A stretch of DNA of 16,184 nucleotides from JBFMFH01 sp040752275 (GCA_040752275.1 JBFMFH010000049.1:1-16184), one strand, 5' to 3'; positions 1 to 8,360 are shown, counted from the stretch's first letter. Notes: generated by a model from the letters alone, not told the origin. Translations and numbers: made by a program.

Positions 1-91
1 GTGATCCTCATGCGTGTCCGATGTCGCGGTGATGTCATGGTTCGCGATGATGCCTTGGATGCGAACGTGGAGCCGTCTGCCGAAGACTCGC

Positions 92-1477
92 CTACTTGGT
101 GGCGGCGACCGCTACGACGTGCGACTTCGTCCTCAGGTAGATCGCACCCTGCGAGAGGGCCGGGCTGGCCATACACACATCGCCCATGGCGTTGGTTGCC
201 AGCACCTCGAAAACGGGCCCGGCCTTGATGACGTAGATGTCGCCGTCCTCGCTGGCGAAGTAGATCTTACCGTCTCCAGCCACCGGCGAGGCCGTAAAAC
301 CGCTCCTCCCGCCGCCAAGGCGCGCCTGGTACATGCGTTCTCCTGTCCGCGCGTGGTAGCAACTGAGCACGCCGTTGTTCTTGGCGTTGTAGAGATAGTC
401 CCCGTAGACCACGGGGGTGATCATGTAGGCGCCGTCGCGGGGGTAGCTCCAGGCGACCGACGCGTTCGACGTCTCGCTGGGTCCGAGCGAGATGTCGCCT
501 GAGGCGCTCAGGCGGATCGCGTAGATCGGAGCCAGCCGGCCGTGGGCGCTCGTGAGGAACACCAGGCCGTGCGCGACCACCGGCGTCGGCACCGGGATGT
601 CACCGCCGCCCTGAAGCCGCCAGATCTCCTTCCCAGTCGCGACGTCATAACCGCCAGCGTGCTTGTAGCCGTTCACGATCATCTGCGTGCGACCGCCCTC
701 GGTGTGCACGGTCGGGGTGCCCCAGGTCGGCACGTCCTCGCGGCTCGTGCGCCAGATCTCCCGTCCGTCCGCCAGGCTCAGCGCGGCGATGAATGACCCG
801 TTGAGCACGTCGCACTGCACCAGCACGCGGTCCCCGAAAATGACCGGGGAACTCGCGAACTCCCACTGCGCTTCGGGAACCACGTAGTAGGCCGAGTCGA
901 GCAGCCCGAGGTCCTTCTTCCAGAGGAGCTTGCCATCGAGATCGAAGCAGTAGAGGCCTTCCGAGCCGAAGAAGACCGCGAGGTGGCGCCCGTCGGTGAC
1001 CATTGTCGAATTGGCGTGCGTGGACTTCGGGTGCCGCTTGATCTTCGGCACGCCGGAGTGGACGGCCTTCTCCCAGAGGATCTTACCGGTCACCGTGTCG
1101 AGCGCGTAGACGAGCCACCGGTGCGTGCTCGTGTCGTTGACTGACCCGATGTCACCGTAGAGGCCGACCTTGAGCTCGGGCGTCTCGACGCCGCTGATCG
1201 CCGTCGCCACAAACAGGCGGTTGCCCCAGACCACCGGGCTGGAGTGGCCCAGGCCAGGGATCGGGGTCTTCCAGCGGATGTTCCGGCCGGTGAGCCCATC
1301 CCATTCGGCCGGCAGCGGGAACCCATCGGCCACGCCGCTGGCGTTCGGTCCGCGGAACGACGGCCAGTGGCGTTCTGGGGCCTGGCCGGTGAGTGCAGGT
1401 GAGGCGACGGCGAGGACGGCTGCGAGGACGGCTGCGAGGACGAGCGGTGCGACCGCCGGGCGGCGCCGGTTGACCAT
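92..1477 (-). CDS. PQQ-like beta-propeller repeat protein, exported
   Basis: The predicted 461-residue protein starts at the ATG at 1475-1477, behind a strong GGAGGAG ribosome binding site; a longer reading upstream has no such site. Residues about 10-30 form an alanine/leucine/valine-rich export signal ending near LTGQA. The rest holds recurring PQQ-type blade motifs such as WPSFRGPNASG, WKTPIPG, SSPVVWGNRLFVAT, YALDTVTGKILWEK, LYCFDLDGKLLWKK and YDVATGKEIWRL. Such proteins form periplasmic beta-propellers (BamB-like or quinoprotein-like). The WPSFRGPNASG opening is common in secreted PQQ-repeat proteins of Acidobacteria and Planctomycetes whose substrate is unknown. No cytochrome CxxCH motif is visible, so it is not obviously a complete quinohaemoprotein dehydrogenase. 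It lies 68 bases downstream of the ABC ATPase on the same strand and may be co-transcribed with it. The fold is secure; the function is not. Confidence 0.85.
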   Translation of the reverse strand: MVNRRRPAVAPLVLAAVLAAVLAVASPALTGQAPERHWPSFRGPNASGVADGFPLPAEWDGLTGRNIRWKTPIPGLGHSSPVVWGNRLFVATAISGVETPELKVGLYGDIGSVNDTSTHRWLVYALDTVTGKILWEKAVHSGVPKIKRHPKSTHANSTMVTDGRHLAVFFGSEGLYCFDLDGKLLWKKDLGLLDSAYYVVPEAQWEFASSPVIFGDRVLVQCDVLNGSFIAALSLADGREIWRTSREDVPTWGTPTVHTEGGRTQMIVNGYKHAGGYDVATGKEIWRLQGGGDIPVPTPVVAHGLVFLTSAHGRLAPIYAIRLSASGDISLGPSETSNASVAWSYPRDGAYMITPVVYGDYLYNAKNNGVLSCYHARTGERMYQARLGGGRSGFTASPVAGDGKIYFASEDGDIYVIKAGPVFEVLATNAMGDVCMASPALSQGAIYLRTKSHVVAVAATK

Positions 1478-1545
1478 CGTGTCTCCTCCTGCGTGTCTGC
1501 GGGATTCTACACGATGGCCTGCGCGAACGGCGCCGGGCCGCACTT

Positions 1546-2256
1546 CTATGGCATGGCCATCGCGTCGACCGGTTCGTCGACGACCTTGCCATCGAACAGG
1601 TGGATGGTCCGATCGGCGTGTCGGGCAAAGCGCGGGTCGTGGGTCACCATGCAGATGGTCGATCCGCTCCTGTGAAGCTCGTCCAGCAGGTCCATCACCG
1701 CTTCGCCGTTGCGCGAGTCGAGGTTTCCCGTCGGCTCGTCGGCCAGCAGGATGGCGGGCTCGCCGACCAGGGCTCTCGCCACGGCGACGCGCTGCTGCTG
1801 GCCGCCCGAGAGCTGGCTGGGCACGTGTTTCGCGCGGTGTGCCATGCCGACGCGCTCGAGGGCCTTGGTGACCCGGCTCTTGCGCTCCGACGACGGCATG
1901 CCGCGGTACGTCAACGGCAGCTCGACGTTCTCGAAGACCGTCAGGTCACCGATGAGGTTGAAGCTCTGGAAGATGAACCCGACCTCGCGATTGCGGATTC
2001 GCGCCCGTTCGGACAGACCCAGATTCGCGACCATGTTGCCGTTCAGCATGTACTCGCCCGCCGTTGGCGTGTCGAGCAGGCCCAGGATCGAGAGCAGGGT
2101 CGACTTCCCGCAGCCGGACGGCCCCGCCACCGCCACGTATTCGCCCTTCATGATGTCGAGGCTGACGCCGGCCAGCGCGTGCGTCTCGACTTCGTCCGTG
2201 AAAAACGCCTTGGTCACGCCATCGAGCTTGATCAGGGGTCCGGCAGATGCGTTCAT
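1546..2256 (-). CDS. ABC transporter ATP-binding protein, MacB/LolD type
   Basis: This 236-residue ATPase starts at the ATG at 2254-2256, preceded by AGGAAGGAC. All nucleotide-binding motifs are intact: Walker A GPSGCGKST (residues 45-53), Q-loop FQSFN (about 96-100), signature LSGGQQQR (149-156), Walker B ILLADEP (169-175) with the family-typical TGNLD, and the switch histidine in VTHD (206). The TGNLDS and FQSFNLIGDLTVFENVELPL stretches are characteristic of the MacB/LolD/FtsE subfamily, which drives mechanotransmission rather than solute transport. It lies 11 bases downstream of the HlyD-type adaptor gene, so the two are almost certainly one operon. A partner FtsX/MacB permease would be expected next, but a PQQ protein follows instead. 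The permease may lie left of the window or elsewhere in the genome. Confidence 0.93.
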   Translation of the reverse strand: MNASAGPLIKLDGVTKAFFTDEVETHALAGVSLDIMKGEYVAVAGPSGCGKSTLLSILGLLDTPTAGEYMLNGNMVANLGLSERARIRNREVGFIFQSFNLIGDLTVFENVELPLTYRGMPSSERKSRVTKALERVGMAHRAKHVPSQLSGGQQQRVAVARALVGEPAILLADEPTGNLDSRNGEAVMDLLDELHRSGSTICMVTHDPRFARHADRTIHLFDGKVVDEPVDAMAMP

Positions 2257-2267
2257 GGCAGTCCTTC

Positions 2268-3527
2268 CTATCTCAATCGGATCCGATCGAAGGCATCCCA
2301 TGCCGACGTATCGGACAGCACGACTTCGTCGCCTTCTTTCAGCCCGTCCTTGACCTCGACCGAGTTCACGGACGTGCGGCCCAGTGTCACTCTCACCCGA
2401 TCGCAGGTAGCACCGTCCGGCCCAAGACGGAAGAGGCTGATGATGCTCTCTTCCTGGCCGAGCGCGGGGCGCCCGACGTAGAGGACGTCCGCCAGCCGCT
2501 CGAGCTCGATCGTGCCGTCGACACTCAGATCGGGACGGGCCCCGCGGGGCAGATCCCCCTCGAGCGCGACGTCGACCGTCACCGTTCCACCGGTGACCGC
2601 CGGGTCGATGCGGCTCACGCGCCCGGGGATGATGCCGTTGCGCGTGTCGACCGAGGCGACGAGCCCAATCTGCACGTCCTTCGCCTGGGTCTCGGGAATC
2701 TTGAGCTCGGCCTTCAATCGGCTGGGGTCGGCCACCCGGGCCAGATTCGTGCCCGGCGCGACCTGCTGCCCGACTTCGACCGGGACCTGCTGCAGCACGC
2801 CGACGATGCCCGACCGGACCTTCAGCGCGTCGATCTGCGAGCGCTTGAGCGCCACCTGCGACTGCAGCCGGTCGACGGACGCCTGCTGCACGGCGAGCTG
2901 GGCATCGACTGAGGCCGTCATCTGATCCAGGCGCTTTTGCTCGGCTTTCGCCCTGGCGTCCAGCGCTTCCGCCCGCATTCTCGACAGTTGCGCCTCGAGA
3001 TCCGACTTGAGTCCGTCCTTCGCCAGCTCGGCGTCCTTCGTCGCCTGCAACTGGGCCTGTCGGAACTCGGAAAGGGCCGAGACCGCCATCGCCTCCTGGC
3101 CAACCAGCTCGTTCTGGATGCGAGCTCTCAGGCTGGTCAGCTCGGCCTGGGCGGCGCGGAGCTGGGCCTGGACCTCGGCCAGGGCCTGTGTCTCGGTCGG
3201 ATTGCTCAGTTCGAGGATGACGGTGTCGGGGGTCACTTCCGCGCCTGGCCGAGCGAGAATCCGTTCGACCCGCCCGGAGGTGACCGCCGGGATCCAGCGG
3301 ATGTCCTCCGGTACCAGCGTGCCCAGGCCGCGGACGTTGCGCACCATGGGCCCCCGCTTGACCGTGTCCACCCAGACCGTGCTGCGCTCGACGGTCGGCG
3401 CGGCCGGTTTCAGGCGCGACACGAGGACCGTGATGACGATGAGGACCGCGGCGGCCGCGACACCCCAGATGATCCGGCGGTTTCGGCGGGCTCGAGCCAC
3501 GGAGGCGGGACGGGCAATATCGACCAT
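2268..3527 (-). CDS. HlyD/MacA-family periplasmic adaptor subunit
   Basis: This 419-residue protein has one N-terminal transmembrane anchor (residues about 18-40, IIWGVAAAAVLIVITVLV). A first lipoyl-like half follows (about 49-112, with VTSGRVERILARPGAEVTPDTVILEL), then a long alpha-hairpin/coiled coil rich in Ala, Gln, Glu and Arg (about 113-235), the second lipoyl half (VRSGIVGVLQQVPVEVGQQVAPGTNLARV), a beta-barrel, and a membrane-proximal domain ending KEGDEVVLSD. This is the standard layout of membrane fusion proteins that bridge an inner-membrane ABC or RND pump to an outer-membrane channel. The ATG at 3525-3527 is used; its ribosome binding site is weak. The following ATPase 11 bases away points to a MacAB-like tripartite exporter. 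It is separated by 169 bases from the upstream S9 peptidase gene, so that space may hold a promoter, though I could not pick one out. Substrate unknown. Confidence 0.9.
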   Translation of the reverse strand: MVDIARPASVARARRNRRIIWGVAAAAVLIVITVLVSRLKPAAPTVERSTVWVDTVKRGPMVRNVRGLGTLVPEDIRWIPAVTSGRVERILARPGAEVTPDTVILELSNPTETQALAEVQAQLRAAQAELTSLRARIQNELVGQEAMAVSALSEFRQAQLQATKDAELAKDGLKSDLEAQLSRMRAEALDARAKAEQKRLDQMTASVDAQLAVQQASVDRLQSQVALKRSQIDALKVRSGIVGVLQQVPVEVGQQVAPGTNLARVADPSRLKAELKIPETQAKDVQIGLVASVDTRNGIIPGRVSRIDPAVTGGTVTVDVALEGDLPRGARPDLSVDGTIELERLADVLYVGRPALGQEESIISLFRLGPDGATCDRVRVTLGRTSVNSVEVKDGLKEGDEVVLSDTSAWDAFDRIRLR

Positions 3528-3696
3528 CGTGAGATTCGACGCAAATGGGGGCCCCAGAGTTCGCCGGCGGGACGAGATATCGGGCCTTCCGCCGCGGCGG
3601 GGCGCCCGTCCGGCGCCACCCGCTCGGCTGTGAACCCGGTTCCGGGCAGGTCCCCGCCGGGGCCCGATGTTCCGTTCCAGTCTGACCCGGTCGGAT

Positions 3697-6483
3697 CTAC
3701 TTCCCCTGGTACGTGCTGCCCTTCGTGATCCAGTCGGCCGCCGCCTCTCCCTTCAGGTAGTGGTCGAAGTACTGCTTCATCCGGATCGAGTAGTCCAGCT
3801 TGTTCCCGTACTTCTGCGGATGGTGCGGCTCGCCGCGGTACTGCAGGAAGACACAGTCCTTTCCCAGCCGCCGCATGGCCAGGTACATCTCGATGGACTG
3901 GTACCACGGCACCGCGCCGTCCTCGTCGCCGTGCATCAGCAGGAGCGGTGTCTGGATGCGGTCCGCAAAGAACAGCGGCGAGTTCTCGATATACCGCTCG
4001 GGATACTCCCACAGACTGCCGCCGATGCGGCTCTGCGTCTCCTCGTATTGGAACTGCCTCGCAAGGCCCGACTCCCACCGGATGCCGCCGTACGCGCTCG
4101 TCATGTTCGAGACGGGCGCACCGGCGATGGCCGCCGCGAAGATGTTCGTCTGCGTCACGACGAAGGCCGTCTGATACCCGCTCCACGAGTGGCCGTGCAG
4201 GCCGATCGCCTTCGGGTCGGCAATCCCCATGTCGATCAGCTTCTGCACGCCGGGCACGACGCACTTGGTGGCCGAGTAGCCGGGCCGGCCGATGTCGAAG
4301 ACGACATCCGGCAGGAACACGGCATAGCCGGCCGAGGTGTAGACTCCGAACGACGGCCGGTGGTTCACAACCGGCTCGTTGAACTCGAAGAGGCGCTGCG
4401 ACATGCGCTCGTAGAAGTATACGATCACCGGGTACCGCCTGCCGGGCTGGTAGTTGGCCGGCTTGATGAGCACGCCCTCCAGCGGCACGCCGTCGAGGCT
4501 CCTCCACGTCACGAGTTCCGGGCTGCCCCAGGCGAAGTCGCCCACCTGCGGGTTGGCATCGGTCACCTTGCGCGGCTGGCGGAAGGTGGTGTCGGCCGCC
4601 CAGAGATCCGGGAACTCGTCCACCCGCTCGCGCGTGTAGACGATCAGATCGGCCTTCTTCGCCTTGGCCACGAAGCGCAGCCGGCGTGGCTCGTCGAGGC
4701 GAGACACCACACCGCTCTTCCCGATGGTCGCCGTGTAGAACCCGTCGTTCTTCTCCCTATCGTGATAGGCGGACAGCAGCAACGACTCGCCGGCAGTGAA
4801 GCCGGGCGCGTCGCGGTCGGTCCGGATGACACGGTAGGTCACGCTCCGCTTGCGGCCGTCGCCGGCCGTCAGGTTCACCGGCGTGCCGGTCTTCACCGGC
4901 ACCTGCCAGATGTCCCAGCGGTCGTAGACGAGCACTGCCGACCCATCCGCCAGCCATCCGCCGAGCCCGTACGCCCGGGCCGCATCCGGTGTGTCGTCCA
5001 GTTCGTCATCCAGCCTCACCCCGAGCGAGCCGGTGACGTTGCGGACAGCCCCGGTGGCGCAATCGAACAGGTGCCACTGGCCCTCCCTGAAGAAGGCAAC
5101 CGTGCCACCGTCGGGTGAGAGCGACGCACCATCCAGCAGGCCCTTGACGACCGGTTTGCGCGACCCGTCCGTCAGGCTGACGAGATAGACGTCGCGCTGA
5201 CGTTCGGTCCAGGTCGTCTGCACGCGGTACGGCACGTCCGAGATGCCGAGCGCGTGCCGGGCGTTCTCCGTCGTCTCGAGGTCCGGCATGTCGAGGCCGG
5301 CGAGGCGGACGATTCGCCCGTCGGCCTGGTGGATGACCGCGCGGTAGGTCCGGTCCTTCTCGCGGGTCCAGGTCTTCTTCTGCTGCGAGTTGATGCGCGG
5401 ATCGTTCCAGTGCCAGATATCGACCTCGGCCTTCGCCAGGATCGCGTCAACGTCGTAGGGGCTCGGCGCGCCGTCCTTCTTCGCTGCAGCGTCCGTCTTG
5501 GACGCGACTGGTTTGAACCCAAAGAACAGGCGCTGGCCGTCCTTCGACCAAGCCAAGTCGCTCTTGAGTGGAATCGTCCAGCCGTCTGGCGCCTGGGTCG
5601 CCGGCGCGAGCTGGCGCGCGGCGCGCGAGGTCCCGTCCCATCGCCAGATGGCCGCGGGCCCGTCCTCTTTGGTGCTCGTGGCGAAAGCGAGCGCGCTGGC
5701 GTCGGTGGCCCACGTCACCTGGTCGTACCGCCCGCCATCGGTCTGGTTGACCACCAGCGCGGCGGTGGGCGCGGTCAGGTCGCGGACGAACAGGCCGTTA
5801 CCCTGGCCATCCTCCACCGATTGGACGTACGCCAGAAACGTGGACGTGTCGTCGAAGGCGAACGTCGTGACGTTCGCGATGTCGGTCTCCTCGCCGCTGG
5901 CGAGATTTCGCAGCTTCAACGGGTTGCCCTTGGGCAGCTTCTTCGGCTCGGTTCCGCCACCGGCCGGCTTCGCGTCCGCCGACGGTCTTGCGTCGGCGCC
6001 CTTTTCCGCAGGGGTCGCGGCTATCAGGTACGCCAGCCACTTCCCATCGTCCGAGAACGCGAAGCGGTCTACCCGCTCGATGTTGACGATGGCGCCGCTT
6101 TGCGTGTCGAGGATCGCCATGCCGGGTTTCGGGGGCGTTTTCGCGCTCTCGGTGTCGGCGAACGACGGCCGCACCGCCATGACGACGAAGCGGCTGCCGG
6201 CCGAGATGACGGGGGCGCTGCCGCGGGGGACTCTGTGCACCTTCCCGCCGGCCAGGTCGTGTACGACGCCCTCGCCGTCCCCGCGATCCGGTTGCGCGGC
6301 GTACGCCACAATCGTGCCGTCATCCGAGGCGACCGGCGTTCTGATCGCGCGGAACTTCATCAGGTCTTCGAAGGTGATCGGCTTCGTGCCCTGGGCGGAA
6401 GCCGTCGCGGCGGCCAGCAGCGAGGCGAAGACGAGGAGGGCGATCCGGAGCGGTCTAGGGAGCACGACGATCCTGCGGTTCAT
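3697..6483 (-). CDS. Secreted S9-family prolyl oligopeptidase-like serine peptidase
   Basis: This 928-residue protein has an N-terminal signal peptide (IALLVFASLLAAATASAQ). Residues about 40-640 form a beta-propeller-like region (repeated FSDDGKWLAYL, ATDASALAFAT, LSPDGGTVAFF), followed by a C-terminal alpha/beta-hydrolase domain. Catalytic candidates are Ser in GLHGHSWSGYQ (about residue 764), Asp in MHGDEDGAVPW (about 852) and His in RGEPHHPQKYG (about 886). The motif AIAGAPVSNMTSAYGGIRWESG is typical of the large secreted S9 peptidases of Acidobacteria and Bacteroidetes. The nucleophile elbow reads G-H-S-W-S-G, so the last Gly of the usual G-x-S-x-G is Ser, shifted by one; the enzyme is probably still active. 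Start chosen at the ATG at 6481-6483, with GGAGG eight bases upstream. Likely role: periplasmic or extracellular oligopeptide degradation. Confidence 0.92.
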   Translation of the reverse strand: MNRRIVVLPRPLRIALLVFASLLAAATASAQGTKPITFEDLMKFRAIRTPVASDDGTIVAYAAQPDRGDGEGVVHDLAGGKVHRVPRGSAPVISAGSRFVVMAVRPSFADTESAKTPPKPGMAILDTQSGAIVNIERVDRFAFSDDGKWLAYLIAATPAEKGADARPSADAKPAGGGTEPKKLPKGNPLKLRNLASGEETDIANVTTFAFDDTSTFLAYVQSVEDGQGNGLFVRDLTAPTAALVVNQTDGGRYDQVTWATDASALAFATSTKEDGPAAIWRWDGTSRAARQLAPATQAPDGWTIPLKSDLAWSKDGQRLFFGFKPVASKTDAAAKKDGAPSPYDVDAILAKAEVDIWHWNDPRINSQQKKTWTREKDRTYRAVIHQADGRIVRLAGLDMPDLETTENARHALGISDVPYRVQTTWTERQRDVYLVSLTDGSRKPVVKGLLDGASLSPDGGTVAFFREGQWHLFDCATGAVRNVTGSLGVRLDDELDDTPDAARAYGLGGWLADGSAVLVYDRWDIWQVPVKTGTPVNLTAGDGRKRSVTYRVIRTDRDAPGFTAGESLLLSAYHDREKNDGFYTATIGKSGVVSRLDEPRRLRFVAKAKKADLIVYTRERVDEFPDLWAADTTFRQPRKVTDANPQVGDFAWGSPELVTWRSLDGVPLEGVLIKPANYQPGRRYPVIVYFYERMSQRLFEFNEPVVNHRPSFGVYTSAGYAVFLPDVVFDIGRPGYSATKCVVPGVQKLIDMGIADPKAIGLHGHSWSGYQTAFVVTQTNIFAAAIAGAPVSNMTSAYGGIRWESGLARQFQYEETQSRIGGSLWEYPERYIENSPLFFADRIQTPLLLMHGDEDGAVPWYQSIEMYLAMRRLGKDCVFLQYRGEPHHPQKYGNKLDYSIRMKQYFDHYLKGEAAADWITKGSTYQGK

Positions 6484-6518
6484 GGTCCGAGCCTCCATCG
6501 AGCGGTGTGCCATCGGGA

Positions 6519-6543
6519 ATCCGGCCCGGAATCGCGGCCGGAT
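6519..6543. promoter_or_regulatory. Inverted repeat in the 5' leader of the S9 peptidase gene
   Basis: A perfect 8-base inverted repeat (ATCCGGCC at 6519-6526, GGCCGGAT at 6536-6543) with a 9-base loop lies 36 bases upstream of the peptidase start codon. It would form a stable hairpin in the mRNA leader, or it could be a protein-binding operator. Further upstream, a weak -35-like TTGCAG (complement of 6585-6590) precedes a poor -10-like stretch near 6559-6567, so the promoter assignment is tentative. No U-tract follows, which argues against an intrinsic terminator. Confidence 0.35.
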
Positions 6544-6599
6544 CCTGATGGAGGCGCCATGTTAGCACTGGGAGGCCCGGCGATCTGCAAAGCTCCTGC

Positions 6600-7112
6600 T
6601 CGCGCGCGCGGTGATGCGGACCAAGGAGCTTGCCGTGCGGGTGGCCCTCGGGGCAGACGGCCGCCATCTCGGCGGACTTCTTCGAGACCTATGGTGTGGC
6701 GCCCGTCGGGGGGCGCGGCTTCACGGATGGCGATATCGCGACGTCCGAGTCCGTCATCATGGTGAATCAACGCTTCGCGGAACGCTTCTTCCCGGATGGA
6801 AGCGCCGTAGGCCGCCGGATTCGTATTATCGCCACGGGATACGAGACCGAGCCCTGGCGGCGCATCGTCGGCATCGCGCCCGAGATGTTTCTCGGCGCCG
6901 GGGATCCGACGCGCGACTGGGGCGTGTATCTTCCCCTCGAGCAGCGCGCTCCCGCCGGCATGAGCCTCGTCATCCGCGCCCACGGGAGCCCCGGCGCGCT
7001 CGCGGACTGGATGCGGCGCACCGTGGCATCGATCGACCCTGGCCTGCCGGTCGGATCGGCGTTCGTCATGAAGGACGTGATCTTCCAGGAGACCTGGCAG
7101 ACCCGGCTCCCG
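6600..7112 (+). pseudogene. Remnant of an ADOP/MacB-type FtsX permease
   Basis: Two pieces of a large ABC permease of the ADOP/MacB kind can be read. The first (about 6600-6655) encodes RTKELAVRVALGA, the conserved cytoplasmic motif following the first FtsX membrane segment. The second, in another frame (about 6660-7112), encodes a periplasmic MacB_PCD-like stretch with ISADFFETYGVAPVGGRGF, FFPDGSAVGRRIRI, RIVGIAPEMFLG and LRAP-like motifs ending at FQETWQTRL. In intact ADOP proteins roughly 150 residues separate these pieces, and about 130 more residues with three membrane helices follow the second. The N-terminus, that middle section and the C-terminus are all missing and the frame changes at the junction, so this is a decayed gene. 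There is no start codon context. It ends about 30 bases before the next real gene. Confidence 0.75.
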
Positions 7113-7128
7113 GGCGGGCGCCGCAGGG

Positions 7129-7134
7129 TAGAAT
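7129..7134 (+). promoter_or_regulatory. -10-like element, probable leaderless promoter
   Basis: TAGAAT lies seven bases before the GTG at 7142, placing the expected transcription start at or next to the start codon. No Shine-Dalgarno sequence precedes the gene. I see no good -35 hexamer. The same arrangement recurs at the toxin-antitoxin genes at 12709, 15245 and 15957. Confidence 0.4.
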
Positions 7135-7141
7135 ACCCGGC

Positions 7142-7402
7142 GTGGAAGTGGGTCTCTCTGACACGACTCCCGAGGCAGGCCGCCTGCAGATCCAGCTGCT
7201 TCGCCAGGCGACCCCGACGCGTCGGGCGCGTCTCGCGCTGTCTCTCTCGGCAGCCGTCGTCAGGTTGGCCCACGCGGGGATCCGGCGGAGGTCGCCATCG
7301 ATCTCCCCCATCGACGCAGGTCTTCAGTTCGTCGAGATCCACTACGGCGTCGAACTCGCCCGCGCGGTCCGTGACCGATTGTCGACACACACGGGTCCAT
7401 GA
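7142..7402 (+). CDS. Small conserved protein, partner of a nucleotidyltransferase
   Basis: An 86-residue protein starts at GTG and ends in an ATGA overlap with the next gene at 7399. It opens MEVGLSDTTPEAGRLQIQLL, then has TPTRRARLALSLSAAVVRLAHAGI and ends with LQFVEIHYGVELARAVRDRL. The helical pattern (T-P-x-R-R, A-L-S-L-S, F-V-E-I-H-Y-G) resembles small uncharacterised proteins that I recall next to nucleotidyltransferase-fold genes in Acidobacteria and Planctomycetes. I cannot assign a named family. The GTG start is supported by the -10-like TAGAAT seven bases upstream and by the four-base overlap with the downstream gene. Tight coupling suggests a two-gene module, possibly antitoxin-toxin, but that role is inference. 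Confidence 0.7.
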   Translation: MEVGLSDTTPEAGRLQIQLLRQATPTRRARLALSLSAAVVRLAHAGIRRRSPSISPIDAGLQFVEIHYGVELARAVRDRLSTHTGP

Positions 7403-7980
7403 GCACCGACGATCTCCTGGCGGCCCTGCAGCCGGTCCTCGCGGCGTTCCGCGACCTCGACGTGCCGCATTTCGTTGGCGGCTCGCTTGCGAGTTCGACC
7501 CATGGGGTTGCGCGGGCCAGCATTGACGTGGACATCATCGCCGAACTCGAGCCTGCGCACGTCCGGCGCTTTGTCGCGGCTCTCGGAGACGCGTACTACG
7601 CCGACGAATCCCGGATTCAGACGGCGGTCCAGCGTCGTGGATCGTTCAATCTGATCCATCTGGCCACCATGTTCAAGGTGGACGTGTTCGTCTCGCGCCA
7701 GCGGGCTTTCGACCGTTCATCCTTCGCGCGAGCCGGCCACGAGCGACTGGACTCGGATCCGGAGGCCGCCGCCGTGCCGTTGGCCTCAGCCGAGGACGTC
7801 CTGCTCGCGAAGCTCGAATGGTACCGCCGCGGCGGAGAGGTGTCCGAACGCCAGTGGACGGACGTGCTCGGGATTCTCCGCGTCGGGCAGGCGACACTGG
7901 ACTTCTCGTACCTGAACCAGTGGGCAGCCGTGCTCGGCGTGGCCGATCTCCTGCAACGCGCCATCGCCGAGACGACCTGA
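7399..7980 (+). CDS. Nucleotidyltransferase-fold protein (AbiEii/MNT-like)
   Basis: This 193-residue protein shows the nucleotidyltransferase signature at residues about 26-47: VGGSLASSTHG, then about seven residues, then SIDVDII. This gives the G-G-S and D-x-D metal-binding elements. A third acidic position may be the aspartate in FKVDVFV (about 95). C-terminal helices contain AEDVLLAKLEWYRRGGEVSERQW and DVLGILR, typical of AbiEii-like or related stand-alone NTases that act as toxin components or modify tRNA or proteins. It overlaps the small upstream gene by four bases (ATGA), so translation is coupled. Its 3' end faces the DUF2442 gene with a 17-base gap. NTase fold: fairly sure. Toxin role: inference from size and pairing. 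Confidence 0.78.
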   Translation: MSTDDLLAALQPVLAAFRDLDVPHFVGGSLASSTHGVARASIDVDIIAELEPAHVRRFVAALGDAYYADESRIQTAVQRRGSFNLIHLATMFKVDVFVSRQRAFDRSSFARAGHERLDSDPEAAAVPLASAEDVLLAKLEWYRRGGEVSERQWTDVLGILRVGQATLDFSYLNQWAAVLGVADLLQRAIAETT

Positions 7981-7997
7981 CGATCTTGCTGCGACGC

Positions 7998-8360
7998 TCA
8001 GCCGCGAGCCGCACCCACATGCCGCTTCGGTTTGGGCCTGGCCTTCGCGCGGCTCGTCGGCTGCGACGCTCTGTTCGCCGGTTGTGGTCGGCCGTGCGGG
8101 ACCGTCCGGGGTAGCCGTGCAGGTTCGCCGTTCAGCATGCCTTCTGCACTGATGTCTTCGTCGATGTCCGGCCAATGTACGCCATGGCCGTCTCCGATGA
8201 GCTGCCAGTTCGCGCGCTGCTTCCGCGTCGCCTCCGACAACCGCCACGACCACGCGAGCGGAACACTGATCACGCGTCCGTCAACGAGGTAGGCGGTGAT
8301 CGTCTCGTCGTCGACGTTGACTCGGCGAATTCGATTCTCAACGCTGACCGCAATGCTCAT
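7998..8360 (-). CDS. DUF2442-like protein
   Basis: A 120-residue protein is read from the ATG at 8358-8360, which has GGAG six bases upstream; longer in-frame starts upstream lie inside the neighbour. Residues 1-80 match the DUF2442 pattern (RIRRVNVDDETITAYLVDGRVISVPLAWSWRLSEATRKQRANWQL, IGDGHGVHWPDIDEDISAEGML). The C-terminal ~35 residues are a low-complexity Arg/Pro/Lys/Ala tail. DUF2442 genes commonly sit beside DUF4160 genes, as here, with a 23-base overlap; the pair is often regarded as a putative toxin-antitoxin module, though not well characterised. The phrase DIDEDIS is the most conserved part of the family. Confidence 0.8.
   Translation of the reverse strand: MSIAVSVENRIRRVNVDDETITAYLVDGRVISVPLAWSWRLSEATRKQRANWQLIGDGHGVHWPDIDEDISAEGMLNGEPARLPRTVPHGRPQPANRASQPTSRAKARPKPKRHVGAARG

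Noticed and set aside
1..91. Possible start of a minus-strand gene at the ATG at 36-38, left of the PQQ gene.
   Set aside because: Only about 12 codons are visible, with no clear ribosome binding site and no recognisable motif.
3528..3696. Terminator or promoter between the S9 peptidase and the adaptor gene.
   Set aside because: The interval is very GC-rich with many short palindromes (for example CCCCGCCGGGG), but none has a U-tract or a convincing -35/-10 pair.
1..6599. Long plus-strand open frames opposite the PQQ, ATPase, adaptor and peptidase genes.
   Set aside because: They are antisense to clearly homologous genes, with Arg/Ala/Pro-rich composition typical of GC-rich shadow frames.
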